This document shows positions 33,403 through 45,102 of a DNA stretch of 64,000 bases, piece after piece. The position numbers and the translations under genes were made by a program. Where the stretch lies: NCBI RefSeq assembly GCF_000149955.1, contig NC_030986.1, positions 176,848-240,847 on the forward strand. The letters run 5' to 3'. Below the pieces are notes generated by a model that did no database searches, was not told the origin of the DNA, and saw nothing but the letters and a program-made list of their open reading frames with translations. This DNA comes from Fusarium oxysporum f. sp. lycopersici 4287. Taxonomy: Eukaryota > Ascomycota > Sordariomycetes > Hypocreales > Nectriaceae. The number at the start of each line of letters is the position of its first letter. The first letter of the stretch is position 1.

Positions 33403-35635
33403 TTGCAAATGGTCAAAGGATCAACAATCCAAGTCTTTTGGATGTTTAGAAGGCCATACGTTCTTAACTCCCAGAACTCCATGATGTCAGGGGATCATAA
33501 CCGAGAAAGTCACGATGCGATTCGTATCCTGGCTATGGAATGTGAAACTCTACTCCAGAGTCTTGTTGATAGTAGCGCTCAAATAAAAGAAAAAGGTTGG
33601 CCTTTCGTCTTTCGGCTCCCTGTGTTGCGCCTTTGGGATTCTGTCCTGAGGGAAATGTATACAGCCCATGAGGCTTCCTCGAACCTCGCTCTTAAGTAAT
33701 GCAACCGATATCCAAGACCTTGTCCTGCGCGGCCTAGACTCTCTTGGAAGATCTTTAACGTCAAGTTTGTCCATCATCTTCGGACTAAGGAAGCTATCAG
33801 CTCTAACCACCTTTCAACAGTATCTCAGAACATACACTCATTTGCATCTATAGATACCGGCGTGGGCCAAGCCTCTCTATACAGCAATTAAGACGGCTTG
33901 TTAGAGGTGGAAGATGCCCTTGAACAATTGTTTCGACTTTCAACTGCCATAAAAAGGTCCTCACGAAAGACTATTGAGCAAAGAGCAAGCGGATTTGCCC
34001 AAAAGGTCGAACTAAAGCCTGTTAACAGTTTATTCATACGAACTATCGAATGTTTATATCCACAAATCGATCAATCCCTGCAAGACCTCCTTTCCACGTC
34101 CATGTTTGATCGATTCACCAAAATCATGTTCTTAGGCACTCAACAAGCTACCCTAGCAGCGGGGCACGCTGAACAACACTCGCTACCAATAAACTCAGAG
34201 GTGCACCAGAGTAAATTTATGGCTAGAACGCATCTTGGAGCATTGGAAAAGCCCATATTAGATCATGGCCCTTCAGTTCAGACACGCGACCGATCACTGG
34301 CACCTCTGACATCCCTGCCCCCTAGCAAGTTTTGGCCGCATCTAAACAACCCCGGGCCGTCTAATTTGGATTTAAATAAAACAACATTTATTGCGATGCA
34401 CCGAAGTAGTTATCCGCCACCTCCTAAATTACAAAGACAAGGTCCTAGACTTTGCGAATGGTGCGGCGAGCCGCTCAAAAGCCGAGATATGCATCTTTCT
34501 CGATGGAGGTATGTTCAGTCCTGTATCTCTATATTCTCTGCTTCATGAATAATCCAGGCAGCATGTGGACAATGATTTTAAGCCTTATATATGTTTGGCC
34601 GAACATTGTACTATTGCAGTGGGGTACCCCAGCATTCGAGAGTGGTCCAGCCATATGCAGCAGCACAATGAGATTTGGTATCGGACAGTATATTCACCAG
34701 CGACATATGTTTGCCCCCTATGTATGTGTAATGCGGCGCCGTTTAACAACCGCAACGAGTTGCTCCAGCACCTGACAAGCGAGCATCAATCAGATACCTT
34801 TAATGGTAGTCAGCTGTCGATAATAGCTGGCCAAAGTCAGGGGATTAAAGAAAGACCATACAATGAATGTCTTTCATGTGGGTTTGTGGTTTAGAATGAA
34901 AGCCAAACGGAGGATATTCCCTCTAAACGCGAAAGCGAGTCGTGGGGTGAAGGAAGCACCAAGAAACTCAAGACTGAGCGACACCAGTCAATCCCTGCCG
35001 CCACTACCTTTAATGACCAGGAGAAGGATGGTACAAAGGAGAAGAAGCATGATTATATGACCCACCATATCGCTGCTCATCTACAGACCCTCATGTTCCT
35101 GACTTTGCGTGTCATTTCGATGCAACAGGGCGTGGGCTCAGAAGAGGAAGATGCAGCTGAAAGCAACGCTGGTACAAATGATATTCAAGATTATCAAGGC
35201 CCACACCGTTTGGGCGATCCACCGTCTTTTGAAGATGAAAATTATCAGTCGGAACTACCCTGGCTTCCGGCTGCAGAGCCTTACTCTTTCGACTTTGATC
35301 CACTACAGCATAAAGTTTTCAGATATCCAATTTTTGGCCGTGAGGATATAATCGACACTTCTATACAAATCCCGGATTCTTTCACTGTCCAGGAAACAAT
35401 TGTCCATCTCGAGGCCCTTTTAGCAACCACTGAACAGAATCGAGGCTTTTATAATTCCTTAATAGGGGTTTTGGAATCAGTTCGCCATCGAAACCCGCCT
35501 AGATCTTCTTATTACAGCGGCAGCCGCTCAGTTTCCCAATGGCAATGCGTGAGTTACTAACAATACCACATTTATATCGAGTACTAACAGTCATAAGTGC
35601 AATTGCAGCAGTGGCTGGTAAAGCGTTGCTGTTAA
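33403..35635 (+). pseudogene. acuF-like C2H2 zinc-finger protein, broken
   Basis: Several frames together give a protein of a large fungal family with an N-terminal helical region and C2H2 fingers (the 'oxidoreductase acuF-like' zinc-finger type). The pieces are: 33403-33699; then SNATDIQDLVLRGLDSLGRS in another frame (about 33700-33760); then VEDALEQLFRLSTAIK from 33898; CEWCGEPLKSRDMHLSRW at about 34455; a good intron at 34509-34557; then CLAEHC...H, CPLCMCNA...HLTSEH; and, after an intron at 35549-35608, an end at 35635. Breaks are a frame change near 33695, another before 33898, and an in-frame TAG at about 34892 where CAG would fit. It is divergent to the PNP-domain gene. Function of the family is unknown; nucleic-acid binding is assumed. 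Confidence 0.6.
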
Positions 35636-36180
35636 TGTAGCTTGCTCTGTTTGTCAGGTCCCTCGTTGTGGCGGTTGTGTGTATGCTTAATATCCAAAAT
35701 CATAGACAGCAGATAGCTAATAGAGCTTATTAACTGACTTACAGAAACCCTTATTTTGATATATTTATAATACAAGAAACGCTCTGCTTACATGCTTGTT
35801 ATTTACTTGACCTCCTATAATTACTTATCTATAGTTGGAAAATAGGACCTTATTAGCATGCTATGCTAATACATCCTTGAGCAGAGTCTCTATTACCAGT
35901 CGGACTACGGTGATATAATACAGCTTTACAAGTACAAGTCGAGGCATGGAAAAGAGAATTAAAAGACTCGAGCAGATGGAATGCCAGTCTCATATCCTGC
36001 AGCAAGGTCAACGCTATGGGCAGCGCAATCCATTTGGCACGCGGCTTGCCGAAACATAACCACCAATCGTCTATAATGTAGTTCAAGCTATAATCCTCCA
36101 GCCTAGACGACCCTGGAATGGCTCAATAACGAGAGTTTAAATATCTAAGAAATAAAATAAGTGAGTAAAAGACACAGATC
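35636..36180. other. Intergenic, no gene seen
   Basis: Ordinary to AT-rich composition with only short frames. Confidence 0.4.
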
Positions 36181-36630
36181 TCGATCTCTTTACAAGGGAA
36201 CTTAATATAATCTTAATGATGTTTTTTTATATTATATATAACTTTATTAATAATTATATGTAAAGAATTAAGCTTTTATATCAAAGTTTATTTTTCTTAT
36301 TTTTAAATTTAAATTAAAATAAATACCTTTATTTATTTTTTTTATTTATATTATCATATATTTTATATCTTATATATGAACTTACTAAGAGGTTTTTAGT
36401 TTTTTATATTAAGTAATAAAAACTTGAAATAACTTTATGTATTATAAATAATTATAAATATAGTAATTAAAAGAATTAATAAAATAAAAACTAATTATAG
36501 TATTTAAATTAAGAGACTTATATTTATCAAGGCTATATATATATTAATTTTTAATACCTTTAAGTTAATTAGGGTTTTCTTAATATGTTAGCTTAATACA
36601 TTTTATTAAAATATTATAATTAACTAATAT
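36181..36630. repeat. Extremely AT-rich island, RIP-like
   Basis: About 450 bases made almost wholly of A and T, with long TTTATAT/AATTAA runs and stops in all frames. This is the composition left by repeat-induced point mutation of a transposon or duplicated sequence. No original coding sequence can be recognised. Confidence 0.6.
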
Positions 36631-37562
36631 AAAGTCTTCCCTGCAGGTATATAAGTTCGAGTTGTCTAGCAGATTTACGGCGTCTTCGATCTCGATAAAA
36701 CTCTCCGATTCCAGAAACGAGGGCGCGGCAACCCGCCCTTGTGCCCACTCCATCAGCCCATCTGCCCTCTATTACGGACAGTGTAGCTTGTGGAGCTTGG
36801 GATGTGTCATGAAAAGGCATCTGTTTGCAGGTGGAATGATAAAAAAGGGCATAGCCAAGGGCATCTTCATAATATCCCAGTCTGGCGCCTCACTTCCGTA
36901 CAGGTTTTTGCCGCCGCATTGTTGGCATGACTCCAACCCCGTCCTTCACAGATAGCTGTCGCGAGCCCCAAGGTCGGAATCTCATGCGGGGGCTCCGCAT
37001 AGATGGTATCGGGGTTGGTAGGCAGGAACACGACTGGCCGCCCACAGCGAGTTGCAGGCATCTGCGTTAAAGCCTTGGAGATCGGATGCCTGTGCTTTTG
37101 GGGGATTCTGTAAAAAGTTCAGGTAGTGAAAATGTTCTAGCACCATAGAACTTGCTAGGTTGCCAGGGTATATATATCTAGCAGCCTTGGGTTTAAAAGC
37201 CTTGGACTTCAAATATGATGCATGGCGATGTTGAATTTCTGCGTGCATTCGTTGGCATGAACTAGTGGAGTAACGTGGCATTCAATAAAGAGATAGCATA
37301 GCAATGATTTCATAAGCTATTTGACTCCGTAATCTCATTTAATCCGTCATAACAAAATGATAATCTGTACTCCGTAAAGACATGTCGTAATGCAAATTGG
37401 CGGTATTTGTCTCATGGCGGGGTGGAGATGACAGGGTTCTTATCGTCAGACCAAGCAGGACGTTGTAACCCTGCTGAGTTGTCAGTTCCGCCTCTTTGGT
37501 CGTCTCTTCATTTGCGTTCAAACTTCTGAATCGCCTCCGAATTATCAAGACATACACACAAA
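36631..37562. other. Fragmentary open frames, no recognisable gene
   Basis: The composition returns to normal. On the minus strand open pieces at 36620-36820, 36867-37061 and 36982-37281 overlap in different frames, as in a decayed gene, but I recognise no family. The last 200 bases are the promoter of the methyltransferase. Confidence 0.35.
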
Positions 37563-39108
37563 ATGTCAGAGACTTCAAAGGAATCAACCTCGCCGAAGGC
37601 AGCCACTGTTTCGTCACCGCCAGCCGAGGCTACCCCTGCACCTGCGGAGGAGACTTCTACTGAGCAAACCACTGCACAGAACCCCGCCGAACCTGCTCAA
37701 GATTTCCATAATCCTGATCATTGGGCCACCTTGAACGAGGGCGTATGTAATATCAAGTTCCCTTGGACACGACTATTGACATTTTGTAGGATGCGCCAGG
37801 AGACGACGATGCTGATTCAGCGGTCGGAGATGATGCTGCCAGCTCAACTGAGTCGATTTCTTCGAGCATCCTTCATTACCGCACCATTCACGGGAGGACG
37901 TATCACTCTGAGCGGGGAAATGCCGAGTATTGGTATACAAGCCCTCTCCAAGGTGAGTTTCATAGCTAACATAGACCAGGACACCGAATGATGAGCACCA
38001 TAACGAATCTATGGATATTAAGTGAGCCGGACTTTGCCACATGCAATTTGTGAGACTATAAGCTGACTGGAGATAGTCACCACCTCCTGTCTCTCTCGCT
38101 AGACGGGAAACTCCATCTAGCCCCTCTGAAGGATGATATTCAGGTTCGTGCGCTACCCTTGGATATTTACAACAAATTTCTCACAGTGCTTCTAGAAAGT
38201 CCTAGATGTTGGAACGGGAACTGGTATGTTATTGAGGCCCTTTCCAAGTGCATAAGCTAAGTAAGGCAACAGGTATTTGGGCCATGTGAGGTGTCTTGAC
38301 AAACATGAGACTTTTGTTCCCTGCTGACTTTAGCACAGTGATTTCGCGGATGAGTACCCCAATGCAGAAGTTGTTGGAACGGATATCTCGCCCATCCAAC
38401 CTGACTGGGTTCCACCCAATCTGAAGTTGTAAGAAGCCTGTGAGAGCTTATACTACAAACATGTCCTGACGACAGCAGTGAAATCGAAGACTGTACTCAA
38501 GAGTGGACTTTCAATCCCAACTCGTTTGATTACGTGCATATGCGCTATCTTTATGGAAGTATCAGCGACTGGTCTGCCCTGTTCAAAGAGGCATTTCGCG
38601 TTTGCAAGCCTGGCGGCTGGGTTGAGAGCTATGAAGCCTCTCCTAGAATGGAAAGCGACGATGGCACTGTGAACGAAACCTGTGCTATCAACGAATGGGG
38701 AAAGTTCTTCATTGAAGGCGGGAAAAAGCTAAACCGCACTTTTGAGATCATCGATAAGGATCTGCAGCAGAAGGGGATGGAGGAAGCAGGCTTTGTTGAC
38801 GTGAAAGTCTGGGACTTCAAGGTACGCTTGTATCACCCTTTTCCTGTATGAATGACTGACTTGGATCAATTCAGGCACCTATTGGAGGTTGGCCCCAGGA
38901 CCCTCGACTCAAGCAAATTGGACAGTTTGCTCAGGCTGCGCTTGAACAGGACTACGAGGGCTATGTTCTTTACATGGCTAATATGGTTCTTGGGTGGACT
39001 AAGGAAGAAGTTTCTGTGTACTGCGCTCAATTGCGACGCGAGATCCGTTCTGGAAAGTTTCATCCTTTCTATCGCCAGCGGGTTGTTTATGCAAGGAAGC
39101 CTGAATAG
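37563..39108 (+). CDS. LaeA-like SAM-dependent methyltransferase
   Basis: Nine exons: 37563-37742, 37790-37932, 37980-38021, 38077-38143, 38196-38223, 38273-38285, 38339-38428, 38479-38821, 38875-39108. They give 379 residues with every junction in frame; the sixth exon is only 13 bases. The N-terminus (about 60 residues) is Ser/Pro/Thr/Glu-rich. Then come [19 protein letters not shown], the SAM-binding motif [18 protein letters not shown] (about 145-161), [15 protein letters not shown] motif II and [16 protein letters not shown]. This layout is that of LaeA/TAM-type methyltransferases. LaeA is a nuclear velvet-complex regulator of secondary metabolism, but many paralogues have unknown or metabolite-modifying roles. 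Whether this one is regulatory cannot be told. Confidence 0.88.
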
Positions 39109-41012
39109 ATACCATATCGCAGTATGGGAAAATTTTTGATGTCAGAAGGACGCATGGAATCAATTGGGAACTTGAAAATTGCATTGAGGACTGCACTCGA
39201 CAGTGCATAGAAACATCGCGACATCAAATCACATCATGATGCAACGACTTTCACATGCGCAAGCTGCAATCCAACTCACAAGCTTTCTTAAACTCCATCA
39301 ACCTCGGGATCTGTGACAGTCTTGGCTTGCGTGTTCTTATAATTGAAGCAACCGATATTCGTGGCCAGATTAAGTCGCGAGCTTGATCATATGACTTGGC
39401 GTTGTCAACTGCTTCGGCCAACCCTATAGGGCTTGGTTTCTTTTAATTAGTGACAGTGGACAACTCTCCCCTGTAAAAATTCTTTCTTGGCACGCACTGT
39501 TAGTGCCGTGTTAGGAGCGGGATTTTCTGCAGGCCACGCGACCACACAAAACTGCGGGGATGCTATCGGCTCCCTAACAGCAGTTTTCAGAGAAGGAATT
39601 TTGGAGAGTTCGCCTTCTCTGACAACACCTTTGTCGGATCTAATGGCGGCACCTCAGAACCAGAACGCCTTAGATATCGGAGGACGATGCCCATGGCATC
39701 GGTAGCGACATCCTCCCGATCAACGACGCCGATTGCGATGGGTTTTTCTCCTTTGAAGGCAAGCCGCACCGTCGGCCTCTGATTCCTTCCCGAGGTTTTT
39801 CCCTGCCGCCGCGACAGTCGACTACGAGCTACAACTTGGTTACTGGAGATTGTGGACTGCGTCGGCAGATGTAGTGATGCGCGAGAGAATTCTGGTCGGT
39901 GGAAAAAGTTCGACAATAGATTGCCCCCGAACCCGCTGACGGGTGACGGGCTTGAGAAATACAGCACCTTTTGTGCCATTGGTATGCTGGATGGTGAAGG
40001 AAGCGGGGTTTCCCTGTACCTAGCTAGCTCAGCACGTCTTTTGCTCCAGTAGGAGATCTGGCTTCGTTACAGCCACCCAGACGAAAAATATACAAACAAA
40101 CAAACAAATTAGTGACAGTGGACCTCCATTTTTTTGTCGTGTTGGGGAACCTCAACAAAACAAAAAAGCACGAGCCTCTGAATCAGGAGGGGAATGAGAT
40201 ACCCTAGACAAGGCTGTCACATGAGTTATTCAGGCTCAATACGGTACACAGCCATCACAAGCTTTGCATCGTCTTGGCAGGGTCCAAATACGTGCTCCTC
40301 ACTCGCTCCACGTGGTGATGTTGCCTCGTAAGGTAGTAAGGCGAACAACTGCCAGACCAGACTGGCGGTGCATGACATGACAAGGAATCACTCGTCTTGG
40401 GGATTACGACGGCAAAGAAAGACCACTATTTCCGAATGCGGTAATAAGTGGAATGATCGCCAAGATTACGCCGCAGGCACAGGCCCGATACCGCGGTCTC
40501 CCTTGTTGCGCTGACACTAGTTATAGAAGGCGGTGACAGAATCTTACGGCAGAATTGGTCTAATTTTATTCCCTTATTCAGCGTCGAGTGCCGAAGAACG
40601 GTGGTCAAGTGATTCGCGAGCAGGTGATGGAGCAGGCTTAAGCTTAAGTTTATCATCAGATATAGTAATCGCGAGATTCCATACTTGGCCGAGTCTTTGA
40701 GACCTCAGAAAACAGGCTGAGTCAGTTCAAATGAACCGCGGCTTGGATCGGCGAAATTGACCTCTGATTGGAAGTGAAGCCACTGAATCACAAGGCAAGG
40801 ATTTCCACTACCGCCCACTGCGTCATATCACCATAATCAACAGCGACAAGGGTTGAGCGTGGATCCTGCTGACCTAATATCCTCTGCTCACCCCTTTTCC
40901 CCTTTCAGTCACCTCGACTTTTTCACGATATCGATAAAATTCCAAGCTTCGCACTACGCTCCCAGCTACTTTTCACTTCATTGCATAAAAAAGTACAACA
41001 TACGATTACATC
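39109..41012. other. Long intergenic region with a 17-base direct repeat
   Basis: About 1.9 kb without a supported gene. The sequence aattagtgacagtggac occurs identically at 39445-39461 and 40107-40123 in the same orientation. Frames at 39487-39705 and 39587-39979 are short and unrecognised. The last 200 bases are pyrimidine-rich, as expected before the highly expressed type of gene that follows. Confidence 0.5.
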
Positions 41013-43260
41013 ATGCGTCAACCCATAGCGACACAACCAGTCACCAATGGTGACGGAGAGGAATGGTGTACGTATCCAAAAATTCTGCTGCTGGTTGAGA
41101 TTGTACTAAGATTGAGTTAGATCTTCCCGACAAGATGCTCGCACGTGCGTGAACCCATGCTGTAAAATAGCTGCGTACTAACAACAGACCTTCAGGACAT
41201 CCCAGCAAGCCTCACATTGGCAGTGAGTTATGTCCCAATCTGGAAATATTTACCGTACTTACAATGAACCTAGGCTTGGAGGAGTACCAACAGATGCATC
41301 AGCTCTCCATCAAGGAGCCCGAAGCTTTCTGGGGAAACCTGGCTCGTGAGCTTCTTACATGGGATCACGACTTTCACACCGTCAAGAGCGGCTCGCTGGT
41401 CGAGGGTAATCCTTCTTGGTTCCTTGGCGGAAAGCTGAATGCTTCGTTTAACTGCGTTGACCGCCATGCGCTCAAGGATCCTAACAAGGTTGCTATTATC
41501 CACGAGACTGACGATGGAAACGGCGGTCGCTCCATCACATATGGCGAGCTGCTTAAGCAAGTCAGCAAGGTCTCCTGGGCTCTCAAGGACCTTGGCGTTC
41601 GAAAGGGCGACACAGTCGCTATCTACATGCCCATGATTCCCGAAGCTCTGGTCGCCATCCTTGCTTGCACCCGTATCGGCGCTGTTCACTCTGTTGTTTT
41701 CGCTGGTTTCTCAGCTGGTTCGCTGCGAGATCGCGTCGTCAACGCCAAGAGCAAGGTCGTCATCACTGCTGATGAGAGTCAGCGAGGCGGTCGAACAATC
41801 GGAATCAAGAAGATTGTTGATGAGGCGCTCAGCCCACTCGAGGGCGTTCAGACTCTTGTTTTCAAGAGAACCGGTGCCAAGGTCGCGTGGACTGAGGGAC
41901 GGGATCATTGGTGGCATGAACAGGTTGCCAAGTGGCCAAGCTACATCCCTCCTGAGGCCATGGACGCCGAGGATCCTCTGTTTTTGCTGTATACCTCTGG
42001 ATCAACAGGCAAGCCAAAGGGTATCTTGCATACCACTGGTGGTTTCCTGGTTGGAGCAGCTGCAACGGGAAAGTATGTGTTTGACATCCACGAGAACGAT
42101 CGATACTTCTGCGCTGGCGACGTTGGTTGGATCACTGGCCACACCTACGTGGTCTACGCTCCGCTCCTTTTGGGTGTCTCTACAGTTGTCTTTGAGGGAA
42201 CACCGACATTCCCTGATGCTTCTCGTTTCTGGGATATCATTGCGAACCATCAGATCACGCACTTCTACGTGGCCCCTACTGCTCTTCGCTTGTTGAAGAG
42301 AGCTGGATCTGACCCTGTCAACCATGACACCAGCAGTCTGCGTGTTCTCGGTTCAGTTGGTGAGCCTATCGCTCCTGAGATTTGGAAGTGGTACTACGAT
42401 GTCATTGGAAAGGGTGAATGCCATATCGTTGATGTAAGTTGACCATGAAAAGGTCTTTGACGGACGTAACTGACTGGAATAGACATACTGGCAAACTGAG
42501 ACTGGCTCTCACGCCGTCACCCCTCTCGCTGGCGTTACACCCACCAAGCCTGGATCCGCTTGCCTGCCATTCTTCGGTATCGACACAGTCTTGATCGATC
42601 CTGTTTCTGGCGCTGAGATCCACGGCAACGGGGTCGAAGGCGTTCTTGCTTTCAAGACATCATGGCCTAGCATGGCCCGAACTGTCTATGGTGACCACCA
42701 GAGATTCGAGGAGACATATCTCAAGGTGTATCCCGGATACTACGTGAGTTTCTCCTAGAACTAGCTTGAAGGAATATTGACTAATGATTCTGTAGTTCAC
42801 CGGTGATGGAGCTGCTCGTGACCAAGACGGATTCTACTGGATCCGCGGCCGTGTCGACGACGTAATCAACGTCAGCGGTCACCGCCTCTCAACAGCCGAA
42901 ATCGAAGCTGCAATGGTCGAGCACGCCGCCGTCGCTGAATCCGCCGTCGTAGGAGTTTCCGACGAAGTAACAGGCCAATCCGTTATCGCCTTTGTCTGCC
43001 TCAAGGAAGCTTTCAGAACATCTGAGGAAGAAGTCCACGCCGAGCTTAGACTGCAGGTCCGCAACAGCATCGGCCCTTTTGCTGCTCCTAAGAAGATCTT
43101 TATGGTGGTTGATCTGCCCAAGACTCGGTCTGGAAAGATCATGCGTCGTGTTTTGCGAAAGGTGGTTATGGGTGAGCAGGATCAGCTGGGTGATATTACT
43201 ACGCTTTCGGATCCCTCTGTTGTTGAGAAGATTATTGGTGTTGTGCACAAGAGCGGTTAA
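41013..43260 (+). CDS. facA: Acetyl-CoA synthetase (AMP-forming)
   Basis: Six exons, 41013-41067, 41121-41144, 41196-41222, 41274-42433, 42483-42743 and 42796-43260, give 663 residues, the normal length. The enzyme activates acetate with ATP and CoA to acetyl-CoA, feeding the glyoxylate cycle, lipids, polyketides and histone acetylation. Motifs: [14 protein letters not shown] near the N-terminus, adenylate-forming A3 [11 protein letters not shown] (about 275), YWQTETGSH (A5), [17 protein letters not shown] (A8) and [11 protein letters not shown] (A10) with the acetylatable catalytic lysine. The two tiny exons near the start were placed because only these splice choices keep the conserved [16 protein letters not shown] in frame. 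No mitochondrial or peroxisomal signal is seen. The symbol is by family; fungi may have two paralogues and I cannot say which this is. Confidence 0.93.
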
Positions 43261-43501
43261 TGGGGTAGAGATAAAATAAAGGAAAGGATCGCGGTTAGAT
43301 GTTTCTTGGACGGGTCATGATTAGAGTATTGCTCTCAACCCACTGTCTTTATAACTTGTAATAATCCAAATATAAGATGACGCCATATATTCTGGGCCAC
43401 GTTTGTCAAAATTTGCACTCTTAATCTCAAGGTTGCGTCTACAGTTTGCTTTTGTCAGGTCTCGGATAAAGATGGAGAAGAACTATTTGGGTTATTGTAG
43501 T

Positions 43502-44654
43502 CTATATAAGACTCTTGCTATCTAGCCATGGACCAGCGACAAAATCCAAACCTTCCCTCAACCAAGGCTCGTCAATGGTAGCTGTAAAGTCAAACCCATG
43601 GTCTCCAGGCCTGATAGCCAGATGAATCTGAGTACTTGGGTCAAACCGTTGCAGGTAATCTACCAGCTTCCGCGTACCATCAACAGGCACTGCAGTATCC
43701 TCCTCGCCGTGAAGCAGAAATAGTGACGGAAACAAGGATTTCTCATAATTTGAAGTTGAGGCCACCTTCTTGATCCGATCAAGGATGAATAAGTCAGGGT
43801 CCTCACCGAGAAGTTCCAGATAGCGCCCATTGTGTACGACTGCCATGGCCGAGTCAAGTCGCACAGGTGGATCTGCCTCAGTGATTGCAGGCTTCACAAC
43901 GGTGGCGGAAAGAAACTTATTGACATCTTGATTGGGATAGTTTGGTACACCAACGATTGACTTGGCATAGGACTCGCTGAAGTGAGCCGCTTTCATATCG
44001 ACCATTGGGTAAAGGGCTATAATCGCCTTGGGTCTCACAAAACCTGACAGAACAGACTGTAGAGCCAGATATCCGCCTGCAGCGAGATGACCCAGTCAGT
44101 GAATGGTACATGACTTGGCATTAGATGGTTCGAGCTTACCGGCACTTTCGCCAACGACAAGGGTCCTGATAAGGTTCAATTGAAGCTTGTGTTGCCCAAT
44201 TGCTGCGAGATGACGGGAAGGTCCTCCAGAGTGCACCCAATTCCAGAAGTTCCCCATGTCATGAATAATATCTCGACCCTTCACCTCAGGAAGAAGCCTG
44301 TAGTTGGGACTGATGATAACAGCATCTTGCTCCTCTGCAAAGTCAAGAACCCATTTGGAGAACCAAGCAGGAAACAAACTTGAGCCGGTGATCTAATAAA
44401 GAAGTCAGCTGAATCTTTACGACGTGAAAATGAGGTTTACATACTAGAAAGCCGCCGTGAATCCTGATGACGACTGGCGGGTTGTGGGTTTTGAGTTGAC
44501 GCGGAACTAAAACATCGACACCGATCTGAACTCCTGCAGACTCATAGTACGTCCGAGTGATGGTGAAAGGATCGAATATGTCGCTTTTGACACTGTGCAG
44601 AACATCGATGAGGGCGTTGAACTGAGCGTCACGCTCTTCAGACTGAGAGGCCAT
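43502..44654 (-). CDS. Alpha/beta hydrolase fold-3 family esterase-like protein
   Basis: Three exons, complement of 43502-44076, 44140-44392 and 44445-44654, give 345 residues; introns of 63 and 52 bases. Oxyanion-hole motif RIHGGFL (HGG at 66-68), nucleophile elbow VVGESAGGYLAL with Ser153, a FLLHGEEDTAVPVDGT segment carrying the probable catalytic acid, and GDHGFDF with the histidine. This is the hormone-sensitive-lipase-like/BD-FAE type that cleaves small esters or lactones. There is no signal peptide, so it is probably cytosolic. Substrate unknown. It converges on the acetyl-CoA synthetase gene, with about 240 bases between the stops. Confidence 0.88.
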
Positions 44655-45102
44655 AATGTCACTGGGTCAGACTATGGTACGACCTCCAACTCACGGACAG
44701 CCCATCCGCCTTGGCTATGTAGTATGAGCAGAGAGTGAAAGCAGAAAAACACGCTTACGTCGTTCTCCAAGTGCTATTTGAGGTGATAGCCAATTACCAA
44801 CTGAGGCTAGTAGGCTCAGAAATGGCGGCACTTACCGAAACCCCGCTTAATGGCTTCTTACCTGATCTGGTATTATCACAGGACGAAATTCAAGCGACGC
44901 CTCTGCCATGTCCTCTGAGTAATTTCATCTTTCAAGAGAGCAGAGTTTAACCTACAGATAATCCTTACATAATAATGACATAGGATCTAGGCAAAAGAAA
45001 TATATACATATGTGATATCTAAGACCTATTATTTCGTATTTCCTTGCAATTTAATCTCAAGCTACCTTTGATAGAACTAAGCTTTCATGATTACTGTAAC
45101 CC
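44655..45102. other. Intergenic, no gene seen
   Basis: Promoter side of the alpha/beta hydrolase; a 71-codon open frame at 44735-44950 has no ATG start or similarity and is not called. Confidence 0.4.

Noticed and set aside
39487..39979. Possible gene between the methyltransferase and acetyl-CoA synthetase
   Set aside because: Overlapping short frames on both strands with no similarity or introns.
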